A DNA stretch of 64,000 nt from Pratylenchus scribneri (GCA_030063045.1 JAQSEB010000095.1:124001-188000); one strand, 5' to 3'; counted from the first letter of the stretch, positions 25,423-39,039 are shown. Translations and numbers: made by a program. Notes: generated by a model not told the origin, from the sequence alone.

Positions 25423-25540
25423 ATCCCTGGTCCCCTTTTATTCGGACGAAGAAATCTTTCGCCTTTTACTAAAGATTTCCGTGCAGGGGGACGCTTATGG
25501 GTTTACCCTAATTTTTGGACCGCATTCCTCCGGGGATGCT
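25423..25540 (+). ncRNA. U5: U5 snRNA, copy 2 (intact)
   Basis: Loop I CGCCUUUUACUAAAG in its stem, internal loop, lower CCCC/GGGG stem, Sm site AAUUUUUGG (25511-25519) and a 3' terminal hairpin at 25522-25539: seven pairs (GCAUUCC/GGGAUGC) capped by UCCG, a UNCG-type tetraloop. This matches the standard U5 layout. It is the downstream half of the second U1-U5 cassette and, unlike the copy at 9583, looks functional. Confidence 0.96.
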
Positions 25541-27234
25541 TAAAATATGAATAGTCTAATTAAAAGAATTTATCATATTTTTGATGCACACTAAATTTCT
25601 CTATTAGTTTCTAAAATTCATAAACAAAAATAGGATTTTTTAACCCATAATATTCAAAAATAATTATTGTTAATTATTTTCATTTTTCCATTCCTATTTT
25701 CTATAATTCGCCTCCATTTTTCCCATATAAATAAACAACATTTAGGCTATAATAGGAAATGCGCACTTTGTCCTTCACACCGCCAAATATTCTCTTATTT
25801 CTTTCTCGCGTGCGGTCCCTTTTCCAAAAAAAGAGACAAATGGCCTTGGATGTGGACTTTGAACTGTCGTTTCGCTTGGGATGTTTGGGAGAGAGAAACG
25901 AATAAATGGAAAAGAATAGAGCAAATGACACAAATAACGCTTTTAAAAACTCAAAAATGGTCCAATAATTGTTCGAAAGAAATTTTTCATGCAGCTTAAC
26001 GCTAAAACTTAAATTGAAATTCAATAATTTACAAAGTTACTTATAGTCTTCGTTTATGTGTATATTTTAAAAATATTTCTGCTGAATATCCAATATCCAT
26101 CCATCCTACCGTCTGCTGCTAAAATGAGACCAATTGATGAAGGACTTGTGGTGTGCTCCTTTATTTCGATCGATGCTCCGTTTTACAGCGTCCGTCTAGG
26201 ACTTTGGTCTGTCACTTTGCTTGAGGCGTTTGGTTGAGAGACAAATAAAAGGAAAGTATGGAGAAATGTGACGCAAAACCCTTTCAAAAGCCAAAATAGT
26301 CTAAGAATACTCGAAAGAAATTTTTCGTGCAGTTTCAGGCTTATTGTTAAATAAATTTAATTCAGGTCTTTTATTCATCGAAAAACCTATTTGCTATTTC
26401 ATTTTTATTTTCTAGCCGTTTTTAAATGCTTAAATTTTCTATATAATATGAATTATTCTGCCGAAATCTCCCATATAAAACGATACCAAACTTGACGGAC
26501 GTGTAGTGTGGTCTCCTCTTTTTCGATCGATGGTCTCTTCTCCAGCATCCATCCATTTATTTTAAATGTCGCTTGCGGCGACGAGAATTGCATACGTCCC
26601 TCCATCTTTCATTGCTATTTTGCCCCGCCGGCTGTGTCCATCTTCATCGCTGTGTCTTCTTCCATTCTCTTCTTCCCGTGTTGTTGTCCCCCAGAGAGCA
26701 TCCCTCATTTCCCAATTCCCGACTAAACAAAAAATCTCCCATCCATCCATTCTCCTCATTTCCATTCCATTCATTCCCGGGTCCCGGTCCCGACAAACAA
26801 AATTTTCTGTTTTACTCAATTGGTTGATTGAACAATTTCTAAAACCAAACACCAACACAAAAGTTTTTTCGCCTCCGAAAATTCCAGCAGCGGCGTCCCA
26901 AAAAACTGTCCATCTCAATAAATGTAAAACGGCGAGAGGACAAAGTGCACAAACCAACAAAATATTTGGGGGATTTATTTATATTTGTGGGCGATTGAAT
27001 TTCTCGCTCTCGAGCCTTTTTACTCTTCCCTCACAGCTCTGTCGATGCTGATTCGATCTTCTCCCTCCCTTATATTCATTCGCTAATCGCCCTTTTTTTT
27101 ATCATTTTTTTTGTTTATTTAATTCTTCTCCATATCGATATTCAATATCGATAGAAAATTTCTCATTTTTTACTTTTATTATAAAAGTGCATTTCAAAAA
27201 TGAAAAAAAAGAAGTTTTTTTGGTTATAAAAAAT
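25541..27234. other. Spacer with diverged direct repeats, pyrimidine-rich
   Basis: Blocks near 25720-26010, 26100-26345 and 26450-26545 share pieces such as TCGAAAGAAATTTTTC (25974 and 26310) and TTTCGATCGATG (26165 and 26520), so two or three diverged copies of a unit of about 300 bp lie in tandem. 26500-27060 is C/T-rich with overlapping frames on both strands that look like composition effects. Nothing here is supported as coding. Confidence 0.5.
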
Positions 27235-27535
27235 ATTTTGTCGAAAAAATACATAACGCCAAAATAATTATAATGGTTTAACGGTTTGCTCTGTATTCAC
27301 AAACCATATACCATTGGATAGAGCTCATCAAGACGCATCGAATGGTATATAATTTGTCATGGTTTAGTCAAAAATTAAAATGTTAAACGGTTTAAACCGA
27401 TTTTGGTTCGGAAGCTAATTTAAAATAGGTTAAACCTAAGCCAAAAGTATTATCTAACGATGTGTCTCAATCTCAATGAGATCGATCGATCGGTATATGG
27501 TTTATAAATTATAATGTTTCCGAAAATAATTCAAA
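27235..27535. mobile_element. Family M1 copy upstream of the PAQR gene
   Basis: Contains the M1 inner blocks 'CAAACCATATACCATTGGAT', 'GACGCATCGAATGGTATATA' and the degenerate complementary arm ending in 'GGTATATGGTTTATAAATTA'. Confidence 0.75.
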
Positions 27536-28182
27536 AATTAAATGCCTAATCAAAAATCGATAATAAATTTTTTCAACTGCTGTTCTTTGACCTGTTTCCT
27601 CAAATTCTTCCCCATCATTTGCACAAAACTTTTCATCCATCAATCACACCCCACCCTCCCCTACCCAATTCATTTTTATCGAACAAATGTTTGTTAACTC
27701 CTTCATTAAAACACACAGCATTTTCTCCTCATTATCAGTCGTTAGTCCACAAAAAGTCACACAAAAAGAAGCCCCATTTTTCTGCTATTCCCGTTGGTCG
27801 TTGGCCAAAAAGAATGGAATCACGTGCGAGTCGACCAAATTACACAAAGTAAAAAAAAGAATAAAATAAAAGTGGAATGAAGAGCCAGCCGAAAAATCTT
27901 CATCTCAAAAATCACGTTGCGGTCTTTGGGGCGTAAGAAAATCTTGTGATTGCTCATTCTTTTTTTGTTTATTCTCTTTTCTTACAATTTTGGGCGGCGT
28001 CCCCGAAATGCGCGTGTCTTATATTTTAACCTTTTCCAATTCATCGCTTCCCATCCCCATGCTTTCATTTTTAAATTGTTCTAAATTAAATTGTCGATTT
28101 TTAAAAAATTAAAAATTTATTAACAAACAAAACTTTAGGTTTTCCAAACAATCAGTAAAAAACCTTCAAACGACACAATAAA

Positions 28183-31100
28183 ATGTCCACATCATCAAAT
28201 TCCGCCAATAGTCAACATCAGCAGGATATAAAACAACAAAATGGCACCGCCCTTCCGCCATTAACTCGAAAACGTTCAGAACCAGCGCCACGCGGTGCCG
28301 CCACCGATTTTGTTTCGGCCGATGTGAATGAAGTGCTGCAGGATGCCCGCGAAATTTTGACAAACCGAGAGCGCCGGGATGGGCATCCAAATGAGCGAGT
28401 GTTGGATGAATCGACCACAGTCAAGGTTTCTAAGCTTTTAATACATATGTTTCGGACATTTTCGGAAATTGGGTATTTCCGAATTGAACTAATCTTCGCC
28501 GAGCATTTTTAGAAATCTCATCAGCTTCTAATCTTCGCTAAAACGAGAAGATAAGCGCCTATTCTTTCTGGCATGATCGACATATGTAATAAAAAATTTC
28601 AATTTCCAACTAGTATTAGGGCTTAGACAAAAAGGTAATAAACCAAATTGAATTGTTGTTTAAAACGGTTCGATTTTTCCAAGCATGTTCGTTCGCACCT
28701 TTCTGATATTAAACTTTCATACACTAATAAATCGATCATTTCGAGTCGATAGAGCCTATTCTCTTCTTTCTACGGGCTAGAAACCAAGATTTACCGAATT
28801 GTCCGGTTCCGGTTAAAGTTCCAGTAGTTCCGGAAATGCCAAATTTCCGAAATTATACGAAACACTATAAATATAAAACATTTAAAATTTTCATTCCATC
28901 AATTAATTACATAGGTAACCAAAACGGGTGGCGATGAGGATCCGATGGAAGTGACCGTGTTCCGCAAAAGGCTGGTCAAAAGAAAGGATGAAGATGATGA
29001 GGAAGAGAAGTGGGAGTCGGATGAAGATAATCGAGGTTTGCACAGTTAAAATTAATAAAAAAAATCACAATTTTGCTTGGAATTTTCGGAGATACAATTC
29101 CATAAAGATAATGGGTTTTGTAACGAAAGCTGATAACTTTTTAAGACTTATCATTAAATCATGCAAGAGGACCTGAAGAAATTCTTCGACTGACTTGACC
29201 TATAGATTGAAGTTGTTTAGATAATATAAAGTTTAATACCTTTAATTCGACAAAAACCCAGCCAAAAGCCAATCTATAGGTCAACCGATGCGTTTCGATG
29301 AATTATATTGAACTATATAAGATTTACAGAGTCACAGGTCAAACTAAGCATAAAAAGTTAAAGTTTTTGGCAAGAAAATTTGCACCCATAATCCAAAAAA
29401 CCTTCACTTAAATTTTTTTATTTTCCAGGATGGTCCAGCGACACGGATTTAATTTCGGCCACACATCGAGCTCGAATGCCATCCATTCACAAATGTTCAC
29501 ATCGAAATAAAAAGCATAAAGTGCACAGCAGCATTGGTGACATTGGCTCATTGGCTGAGGAAACGGTTTGGAAATTTGCTTTTATAATTTTATTTGCTTT
29601 TGGCTAAATATTTAATTTGGCGAATGGAAAAATTGGAAATGGCGAAAAGATTATAGCGGTTCAGTGGTTTAATCTTAGACCACCAAATCAGGGCCATAGC
29701 CAGAGGTCGCATGGGAGATGGGACGGCGATCCCTTTAAGTCTGTAATTTAGAAGGAAAAATTTTATAAAATTTGTTGTGCCTTGTTCCCCTCCCCGCTCA
29801 TTCAGCCACCTATGCGCCCTCTCCCTATCAGCAATTCCTGGTTGCGGCCCAACCGCCAATCTAAAGCCTAAATCCTACCCAATCGAAATAGAAAGCCGAT
29901 TGGTTTGGTATATAATATTTTGTCATGGTTTAAGGTTTGATAATAAAATTAAGGGTATTAAACTGTCTAAACCAGCTTATGGTTTTTGGTTAAAAATTAA
30001 TCTAAAATTGGTTAAACAACCTAAGACAAATCATTATTAAACGACGTGCCTCGACGAGTTCTATTCAATTGGATATACGATATGCGGTTCGGGGCCTAGG
30101 ACAAAGGACATACCACTAATCTCCTTTTTAAACCAACAAACTTTTCGTCATTTTAACTATTTCCCATTTTAAATTTTCATCATTTAATTATTTTTATTTT
30201 AGACCAGTGAACGGCACATGAATGTTGTGTATCGGCGACGACATAAAGACGATTTTTGGCGCAAGGATTTGGAGGAAGAGGAAGATGATGAAAATGAGGG
30301 GAATGCCAAAATGGATGGATGGAAGGCAAAATTGTTGGAAAAAATTGGCCGAAGACGGGAAAAGAAGCAATCATCGTCGGCGGAGGGAGGAAATGAGGAT
30401 GAAGCCCAATTGAAGGTGGAAATTACGGAACAATGCACAACACAGGAGGGCACACATCTGGTTCAACAGGTTTGAAAATAACAAAAGGAAAAATATGGGA
30501 TTTTTGAGGAGACGAATTTCAAAATTTATTCTTGTAATTAATATTTTATAGGGAGTAGGAATAGGAATGTTAGGTTTTTACCCATTTTTTATATTAATCA
30601 GATTTAATGAGAAATTCATATAGATAATGGTACACTTATCGGATATACCGGATCAAAATTTTCCCCCTAAAATTACCTTAAGTAACCACCAAAATATATT
30701 TTTCATCTTTTACAATCAAATCAAATATAGGAATAATAAAATGAGAATTAATTTTTTCGAATCTGGATCAGATAACCGAAAAGTACCGTTAACATTAATT
30801 TCTGTTTTGAGACAAATTTTTTATATTCTAACACTTTTCGGAGAAAATTCATTATTAAAAATGCAATAAATAAAACTAAAAATAACCTATTTTTTTGATT
30901 TTGCTACATAAAATCCGCTCCCAAGTAATTAAATTAAGAATAAAAATAATAAAATTAACTACTACATTAATACATTTTAAATAAGAGAAATTATTTTTGG
31001 GACTTATTTTCTTTTAATTTGCTCAAAAATTTTCCACTAATCAATTTTAAATTGATTTTAGACTTGGGAAGCAACTTGGACTGTGCAAAATTTCCACTCA

Positions 31101-34005
31101 TTGCCGGATTGGCTTCAGGACAATGATTTTTTGCACACCGGCCATCGGCCTCCATTGCCCAGTTTTGCGGTTTGCTTCAAAAGTATTTGGTCATTGCATA
31201 CGGAAACGGGGAATATTTGGACACATTTGATTGGATGTTTGGCATTCTTCATCATTTTCTGCTGGTTTTTGACCAGGCCCGATGCACATATTCAATTTCA
31301 AGTTTGACAATTTTAATAATTATAATTCATTAAAAATCTTATTTTGAATTAATAGTTGGAAAACATTTAAAATGACGAAAAAATCATGAAAATTGCGAAA
31401 AGATTATAATATTTTAAACGATTCAGTGTTTTATGCTAGATATCCAAATTTTGTTTCAATCGGTAGAGTAGATCTCATCGAGACGAATCGTTAGATAAAG
31501 AATTGGGAAAAAGTTTAACCTATTTAATATATTGGTTTTGAACCAAAACCCATAGGATGGTTTAACAGTTTATATACCCTTTATTTTGATCAAACCATGA
31601 AAAATTATATACGAATCGAAGCGTCTAGACAAATCTATTGATTGGGTTAGGACAATCATTGAACCATTATAATCTTTCCGCCATTTTCTATATTTTTTGA
31701 TCAAATTAGATAATAAATGCTATCCTATAAATTTTAATTAAATTTATTATTTACCGGAATAAAACTTCCGTTAAAATAAAGGAAAAAAATTGGGGAAAAT
31801 CGATAATTTATTTAAATTTTCTAATAAAATTTTTTTTATAATTTTCAGGAAAAATTGGTGTTCTCCTTCTTCTTTGCCGGTGCCATCCTCTGCTTGGGTC
31901 TCTCCTTCACATTCCACACTGTGTCATGCCATTCCAAATACGTGGTTCGCATTTTCAGCAGGTTCAAATTTTATTTTAATTTTAAATAATAATTATTCTA
32001 TTTAGACTTGATTATATGGGTATTTCGCTGCTGATTGTCGGCTCATTCATTCCCTGGATCTACTACGGTTTCTATTGTCGCCGTGAGCCGAAAATCACTT
32101 ACATTGGGGTTTGATTTTACATTTTTTTAAATTAATTAATTGTGCCAAAAAGGATATTTATCGATTATCCGGGTGCCGATTTTTTCAGCCCCAAATTTCG
32201 ACAAGATTTTAAATGGCATTTATTTCATAGTTTTGCAATCAAAGATGAAAATAAAATAAGAATTTCAAAAAAAAATCCGAATACACTCGGATAACCGTTA
32301 AATTACAAAGAAAATGAAAATAGTGGAAAAAATATTTTATTTGGCGAAATATTAAACAGTTCGGATTTTGGACCATCAAATCATATAACGAAACAGTAAA
32401 TCTTGTCAAAACTCTTAGATTGGTATATAATTATAATTATGTTTTGATCAAATGTTGAGGGTGTTAAACCTAAAACCAGATCCCAGATCATTATCAAATG
32501 ATGAATCTAGTCGATTTTTAACGATAAGTTTTAAGAAATTGAGGATCTTTGAAAAACAGCTGAACTATTATACCTAATTATTGGTACTAATCTATTCTAT
32601 TACTCATATTTGATTGTAAAACAATGAAAAAACATGTTTTTAGTGTTGACCAATTTTTGGGGGTAAATTAAGGTAATTTGGGGTAGGGGTCTGCTGGCGA
32701 CAGATTACCAAAAAGTACCTAATCATTGCCATGTAGCTATTTTCAATATTTTTCCATTTAATTTTATATTTGCCAAATTAAATATTTCCAATTTAATTCA
32801 TACAATTTTATTCCAATAGATGATCGCAGTTATGGGAATTGCAGCAATCATTGTTTCGCTGTGGGACAAATTCAACCACAAAAGTTATCGGCCATTGCGC
32901 GCCTGCATTTTCTCATTCATGGGCCTCAGTGGTGAGCAAAAAATAAATAAAAAATTAATTTAAATTTTTATTCTAATTTAATTAAAATTAGTTCCAAATT
33001 ATTTATTAATAAATTATTTAAAATTTTTAAATTTTCAGGCATTTTCCCAACAATTCATTTTATTTACACTGATGGAATGCGCCGAATGATTGATGAGAAC
33101 AGTTTTTACTCTTTGTTGGCAATGGCCGGCCTCTATTTGTTCGGTGCCCTGCTCTATGCCACTCGCACACCGGAACGATTTTTTCGTGAGTTTTATTTAT
33201 TAAATATTTAAAATATTTTTGCAGCCGGCAAATGCGACCTCGTCTTCCAATCGCATCAATTGTTCCATGTTTGCGTTGTTTGTGCAGCATTGGCCCATTA
33301 TTATGGAATTTTGAATGTAAGTCTTCCACGAAAAATTGTTTCAGATTAATTTTATTAAATTTAATTTTAATTGTAAAATTTTCAAAAAAAATTTTAATTC
33401 ATTTTTTGTAGAATTCTATCTATTTTTATTTTTCAAAATTTACCAAAAATTTATTTTATTAATTCAATTTTTTTAATTTATTAATTTTTTTAAATTTTTT
33501 AAATTAATAATGAAAAGTATTTTGCCTACAAAAAATAGTTTCAGATTTAATTATTTAATTTCAATTTAATTACCATTATTATTATTAAAATTTAAATATA
33601 ATTGGATTCTTTAGTATCATCTCGGTCTGGGTGCAGAATTTTTAAACATACCTTATGTTCTCCCTAAATTGGTCATAAAATTCTTTCCCTAAAATATTAT
33701 TTCATCATTTTGCAATCAATATGACTAATAAAATAAAATTATTTTTGGTAAAGAATTTTTCCTGAACACAGATAATACAAAATTACCAATAATTCTTTTT
33801 TTTTTTGTAAAATTTTTTGATTTTTTTTATAATGATTTTGGATATTTTAGACAATAATAAATTTTAAAAATATATAAAAAAAAATTCTTTAAAATTCTAT
33901 TAATTGTTCCCCATTTTTTTGCAGATGGCCATGAATCGATTGACCGGCACTTGCCCTGTGGTTCCATCCGGCGCTCAATTTGTGCAAACTCATTCAGAAC
34001 TTTAG
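28183..34005 (+). CDS. PAQR family (adiponectin-receptor-like) membrane protein
   Basis: Eleven exons in continuous phase: 28183-28425, 28915-29035, 29429-29565, 30203-30469, 31062-31301, 31849-31961, 32006-32108, 32820-32931, 33039-33185, 33225-33316, 33925-34005, coding for 551 aa. Exons 1-4 form a long, charged cytosolic N-terminus (for example RRHKDDFWRKDLEEEEDDEN). Exon 5 brings the family's pre-TM block 'LPDWLQDNDFLHTGHRPPLP' and 'IWSLHTETGNIWTHLIGC'. The later exons supply seven hydrophobic segments, with 'FTFHTVSCHS', 'YTDGMRRM', and 'FQSHQLFHVCVVCAALAHYY'; the histidines in the first and last blocks are the family's zinc ligands. In C. elegans, PAQR-1/PAQR-2 adjust membrane lipid saturation; the same role is inferred. 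Introns 3, 5 and 7 are enlarged by M1 MITEs. Convergent with the gene at 34282. Confidence 0.95.
29605..30172. mobile_element. Family M1 copy in PAQR intron 3
   Basis: Outer arm TTTAATTTGGCGAA..AATGGCGAAAAGATTATA at the left, complement ending TTTTCGTCATTTTAACTATT at the right. About 190 bp of unrelated GC-richer sequence (29695-29885) interrupts the left arm, suggesting a nested insertion. Confidence 0.75.
31360..31700. mobile_element. Family M1 copy in PAQR intron 5
   Basis: Arms 'AAAATTGCGAAAAGATTATA' and 'CCATTATAATCTTTCCGCCA' with the M1 core (GAACCAAAACCCATA, GATCAAACCATG) between them. Confidence 0.8.
32335..32545. mobile_element. Partial family M1 copy in PAQR intron 7
   Basis: Left part of M1 (TTTATTTGGCGAAATATTAA, 'GTTCGGATTTTGGACCATCA', 'TTGGTATATAATTATAATTA') followed by a decayed remainder. 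Confidence 0.6.
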
Positions 34006-34281
34006 CCACTTTAATGCTTCAAAATGAAGGAAATACAAAGAATTGGCTAAATAAAATTCATAGAATTTTGATATAAAAATTGTTTTTGTTTAAAAATTTT
34101 TAACGAATTTTTCCAATTTTTCCTACCCAAAAATTTTTTGTATTTTTGATAATTCCGCTTCACATTATGACCGAATGAATTTATTGTTTTTATTTTCCAA
34201 TGTAAAATGAATAAAACGGGCATCATTATTTTCAATCTTTTTCACTCTATTCACCAAAATCATCAGTAAATTTGTTCTTTA

Positions 34282-35420
34282 TTATTCATCTGACTCATCC
34301 ATTCCATCGACTGATTTGCCTACCGGTCGAACAATTTGGCCAACAGCATTATTAGAAGTTCCCTGTATTTCGATAAAAAACAAAATATATCCTTTGGTGT
34401 TGGTGGGAAATGGGAACTTGATTTTAAAAATACACAATTTTCAAAAAGTGGAATCTTCACTCCACATTTTTGGAATAAAATCTATAAAACTTATAAGTTA
34501 GCCTTCCTTTTTTAAATCTAGTCCTACTAATCATTTAGTCTATCTTAAGAACTAGCGCTAGGCTGCAAAAGATTAAAAACTGTCTATTCATTTCTGGCGA
34601 TAAATTTTATTTTAATTATTTAGGTAAATAAGTTTAAAATTGGTGTAAATTAATGCTAAAATCATTATTTATAAGCATATATACTTACCTAAATTAGCAA
34701 AATGTTTTCTTTTTTGAACATAATTCTAAAAATTTGAATCAAAAACCTTAAATTAGATTCGATTTCTAATTAGTTAATATAATTTTTTTTGCCAAATTGG
34801 GAGATATATTTATTTTTGATAGAAAATCTTTTTACCTGTCCTACGGCTGTATTTCCTCCTCCACCAACAGAATTCGGATTATTTTGTCGATTGCCCAGAA
34901 AAGGAGGCGGCAAAAATGCTGCCGATGGCGAATTATTATTCGGTAACATTGCCGAAAGAAATGCTGCCGGTGGAGGCTGATGGCCATGATTATGCAATGA
35001 AGAATGGCCATGAGGGAAATCGGCCATAGAGAAGAGGCGAAAATGTTGGTCATGGTCACGAAGGAAATCGGCTGTGCCATCGGCATTTCCTGAGGCTGAA
35101 TTTTCACCTTTTTGCTGTTCAAAATGATGACCAATTGGTTGGGTGGGACCAACGGCAGCTCCAGAAGGGAATAGGCCAGTGCCCTAAAATAAAAAGTGAA
35201 AATAATAAATGAAAATCAATTGAATATAATATCTGATGAATTAAAAAATTATCAAAATTTTTTCAATTCGGATTTATTTTCCTAATTTTTTGTCATTTTT
35301 TACTTGTGCTCTGGCCGATGAGAATTTTCTGGCACCAGCGGAAAAATATCGTGTCCTGGAGGCCCCATTCGACGCATTCCCAATTTGTTCCCGCTCAACG
35401 ATTGGTCCGACTGTGACTGT
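34282..35420 (-). CDS. Hypothetical protein, His/Asn/Pro-rich (5' end open)
   Basis: Three exons in phase 0 with standard splice sites: 35420-35304, 35183-34836 and 34362-34282 (stop at 34284-34282). The visible 181 residues hold a segment rich in Ser/Arg ('YFSAGARKFSSARAQ'), a His-rich run ('HGHSSLHNHGHQPPPAAF'), Pro/Asn-rich low complexity ('LPNNNSPSAAFLPPPF', 'NSVGGGGNTAVGQ') and an acidic end ('VDGMDESDE'). No domain is recognised and no start codon could be fixed; upstream exons probably lie above 35420. It converges with the PAQR gene, 276 bp from stop to stop. Confidence 0.6.
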
Positions 35421-35700
35421 CTAAAATGTAGTAGAAAATTTTGTTAAATTATTATAAATTTTTCCCTCTATTTAGTCGGACCAATCGTTTTGGGAATTTT
35501 TTACAAAAAAATATTTTTGTATCTTTTCAAATATTAAAAATGTATAGAATTTATTCAAAAAATGATGTTTTTTACTTTTTTCTATCTTTTTCTTTCACTT
35601 AATACATTTTTTATAGGTAGTTATATAAATAGTTTAAAAAATTAAATAAAAATTAAATTAATGCTTCATTAAAAACAATAAGCGAATCAAAAAAGGTAAA

Positions 35701-36171
35701 TTTAAGGGGATTAAAAAATCCCCGTTCCAAAAATTATAAAATAAACGGAAAAATGATATGGAAAAATAAATAATGAATAAAATTTAATTCCTATATAACA
35801 GCTTTTCTCTAACTATGGGGAAAATGTTTGTGGGAAGCAAATAGTAGCAGAATAGAGAACAAGGGAATGGATCTAGGTCAGAATCCAATTCACCTACTCT
35901 CTCGCCCAAATTCGTGCCTCTCTTCCCCGCTCTTTTATTCCGACGAGCATAGAGGAGCTAGAGAAGTGTGAATTTTGGCGAGAGAGTATGAAAATTGGTG
36001 CTGCCTCCGAGCCTATTCTCTTCTTCTCGATTCAGCTGCTATTTGCTTCCCACAAACATTTTTACCTAACAGAATCGGAAAAGTCAACATTTTTATAGGA
36101 ATTGTGACTAAAATCCCTAATAGAAAAAAATTTTTGGAACGGGGATGTTTTTTTTATTCCCCTTAAAATTG
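35701..36171. mobile_element. Foldback MITE family M3, copy 2
   Basis: Left end TTTAAGGGGATTAAAAAATC and 'CCCCGTTCCAAAAATTAT', right end 'TTTTTGGAACGGGGATG..ATTCCCCTTAAA'. Interior palindrome as in the copy at 13352 (GTGGGAAGCAAATAGTAGCA at 35830, complement at 36040). Confidence 0.8.
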
Positions 36172-36528
36172 TGCATTTAAGCCAATGGAAAATGGAAGGA
36201 AAATTGGTTTTTTTATTATTATTTTATTTTTTTTTAAATTTTTTGAATAATTTTGGATGTAGGCCATCAGGGTTAAAGTTAGGTTCATTAGAGATCATTC
36301 AAGGATAGGATATCTCATCAACCGTAACCTTTAATGGCCCTAATCCTATTTCTGATGATCCAAAGAGGGGAACCCTTCTTCACTTTTTCTCTTCTCAACA
36401 AAAAAACAAGTAAATTTTGTACATTCTTTCAAGAATTGATTTGATTTTTCCGATATTACAAAATGAATGCTTGTTGGCCTTATTTGTAAATATACTGTGA
36501 AAAAATAATTAAAATTACAATGAACACT

Positions 36529-36790
36529 TTTAAGGGGGATAAAAAACACCCCCGTTCCAAAAATTATACTAGGACTAGGACTAATTGTCATTTTTGAATT
36601 GAATATATTAAATTATGCGGCGCCTTTTCCCATTACATTGGGGAAAATTATTTGTGGGAAGCAAACAGCAACTAAATGGAGAACAAGGAAATGGAAGGGC
36701 AGCAGCCAGCACTACTCAATTCATATACTCTCTTGTCAAAATTCGCACCTTTCTCGCTCACTCTTTTTTATTCCATCGCCAATTGTTAGG
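36529..36790. mobile_element. Foldback MITE family M3, half copy
   Basis: Starts TTTTAAGGGGGATAAAAAAC and 'CCCCCGTTCCAAAAATTATA', continues through GTGGGAAGCAAACAGCAAC and the TCTCTTGTCAAAATTCGCAC block, and stops near the centre of the palindrome; the right arm is absent. Confidence 0.7.
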
Positions 36791-37075
36791 GTTCTAATAA
36801 CCAAAATATCTTTTTTTTTTAGCCTTACCGTTATGTCATTTAATTAAAAAAAATGTGCAACCTTTCAAAAAAGCCCAGTATTCTTTGAATTCAATTTTAA
36901 CTTTTAATTTGTTATTTGGTTTTTACACATAAAATAAAATAAACTACTATAATCCTACAGAAAAAACGCGGAAATGCTTTTAATTTCTATAAATGCGCCT
37001 AAATTAATTTCAACAAAATTGATTCTAAGTATCCCCTGGATTTTGCCAATTTGGCCCACAATTCTCCCTCAAGCC

Positions 37076-37872
37076 CTAAATAACCAATTGTTTGAAAAAA
37101 TTGTCGGCCTGTGCCCGTTGCCGTTCTTCGGCCTCCTCTCGTCCTCGGAAGAATGCCTCAAATTCTTTTCGGGTCACTCGGCCATCCGAATTCAAATCCA
37201 ATTGATGGTAACGACGAGAGAGTGTTTCCATCCATGGACCTTTTTAAAGAGGGTAGAAAATTTAAGGATTTAGTTTAATTTTTTTTCATTAAAAAATTTA
37301 CATACGGTCGCTTTGCAAATATTCCGCAAAAGTCAATGCATCATCATTGTTGCTGTCGATTCGGCGAAATTCTATACAGTGATGGATAAAATTTTGAGAA
37401 AAAAAATAGAAAATCTTCGTAAAATGCCATAATTTTCTTCATAATTATTCAAATTTAACTATTAATATTTCTTATAAAAATATATTTCCAGAAAGAAACT
37501 TCTTTTTTCTAAAACACATTTTCGAGAAAGAAATGTTTACGTTGAAACACATTTTCAGAAATGAAACACTTTTTATAGAAAAATTTCAGAAATCTGTGCA
37601 TTTTTTAGTATATTCCTAGCCAGAAACACATTTTAAGTTCTAAATTGGACATCTTGGGCAAAAATATTTTATGCACATGAATTCCGGAAAAATGCCAAAT
37701 TTTCTTCTTTTAAATTTTTGAAATTCCCACCGGTTAATCGAGGATTCAGTAGCTCCATTGGAATCGGTGTAATGCCGGCTGGAGCTGCCGCCATTCCACC
37801 AATTGCTCCAAGCAATGCGAAGGGCATAAATAAGGTAAGGAAGCAATGCATAAAGTAATTATTATTAAACAT
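37076..37872 (-). CDS. Secreted two-EF-hand protein
   Basis: Three exons in continuous phase: 37872-37731, 37371-37306 and 37239-37076, product 123 aa. Residues 1-28 form a signal peptide (hydrophobic core CFLTLFMPFALLGAIGGMAA). A Pro-rich linker is followed by a first EF-hand loop 'DSNNDDALTFAEYL' and a second 'DLNSDGRVTRKEFEAFF', then a charged helix ('REEAEERQRAQADNFF'). Both loops have the calcium-binding Asp/Asn positions and the terminal Glu. A small calcium-binding protein of the secretory pathway or exported is inferred; no closer family is recognised and nothing marks it as an effector. Confidence 0.85.
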
Positions 37873-38239
37873 TTTTGCTTTAATTTGGAAATTAGAAGGG
37901 AAAATTTCTTTTCTTTTGGGAATTGATGGAATATATAGAAATGACGAAAAAAAGCTAGAAGAAAAAATTAAATGGTCACAAACAAATGTTCAAAAGCCAA
38001 AATATTCTGAACTAATATAATGACAAAATATTTCGAAGCAACGAAAAATCGGGATTTATCTGAGTATTAGATTTTAACTTTTTAGAATAAATTATTTAAT
38101 AGAATGGAAAATTTCAATTTTTAATTTTTTTTAAATTATTTTTTCCCAATTTTCCGGTTCACTAGGAATAAATAAAATTAAATAATAATAATAATTGATT
38201 TTAAGTTTAGAAAAATAATTTGTTGTCCAAATATTTAAA

Positions 38240-38680
38240 ATTATAGGATTATTTGGCCCAAATTGCCATCAATTCAATTTTTATGTTCACTGAGAGATCT
38301 GCTGTTCATTCTGCCCACGGAATGTGTTTTGTTCGATGGTAATTGAGCGTGAAAAACAAGTTTTATTATTATTTCTTCTTACAAAACATCCTCGCAAATT
38401 ATTATTTGTGCCTTTAGCTAGAATTATGTATGTGCGTTCCTTCCAATCGGCAAAAAATGAAATACACTGCAATTGCCTCCCAGCAGAAAATGTTGGTCAA
38501 TTTTCTCTAATGCAGCAAATTCCTCACTTTAATTTCCATTCAACAATTTCGTTGTGATTGCAACCACAATCTTTGAGGCTATATTTAATTATTACCAGTT
38601 TGAAAGAATATTAATTATTAAGGGTATTTTTCCTAATTGCCAGAGGGTAACGATTATATAATGATTTTTTCAAAAGTAAA
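38240..38680. repeat. Dispersed duplicated segment, copy 1
   Basis: Matches 47540-47940 in the same orientation, with shared strings such as TTCCTTCCAATCGGCAAAAA / TTCTTTCCAATCGGCAAAAA and 'CAATCTTTGAGGCTATA'. On the minus strand this copy has a 61-codon frame ('FFADWKERTYIILAKGTNNN') ending at 38287, degenerate in the other copy. It may be a gene fragment or a repeat with a chance frame. Confidence 0.6.
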
Positions 38681-39039
38681 ATTAATTTACTTTTCTTTGA
38701 ATAAATAGTCTTCACATACAAGCATTTGATTTTTCAATAATATTAAAATCAGAAAATTAAATCAGCAATAACAGAACCTCGGCTAGGCTTCGTTGGTCTC
38801 TGTATTGCCCGAGCGCAAGGCTGACTCAAACGAGAAAATATGAGAATTTCACTCTATTCTAGTGGTGAATTGAATGGAAAACAGCCAGCAAAAGCTGGGA
38901 AGGATATTTCCAGTTTTAAAGTTATCGAATAATTGAAAAATATGTAAAATTGATGATAAATCCTTTAATCATTTTTTGGTACTTATGCCATTTAGGTCCC
39001 TTTTTTCCTCAAAAAGTAAATGTGGAGGGTCCCCCTATG

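Noticed and set aside
26562..27051. Overlapping frames of 130-160 codons on both strands
   Set aside because: C/T-rich composition opens several frames at once; no domain, no splice logic, and position fits upstream or UTR sequence of the PAQR gene.
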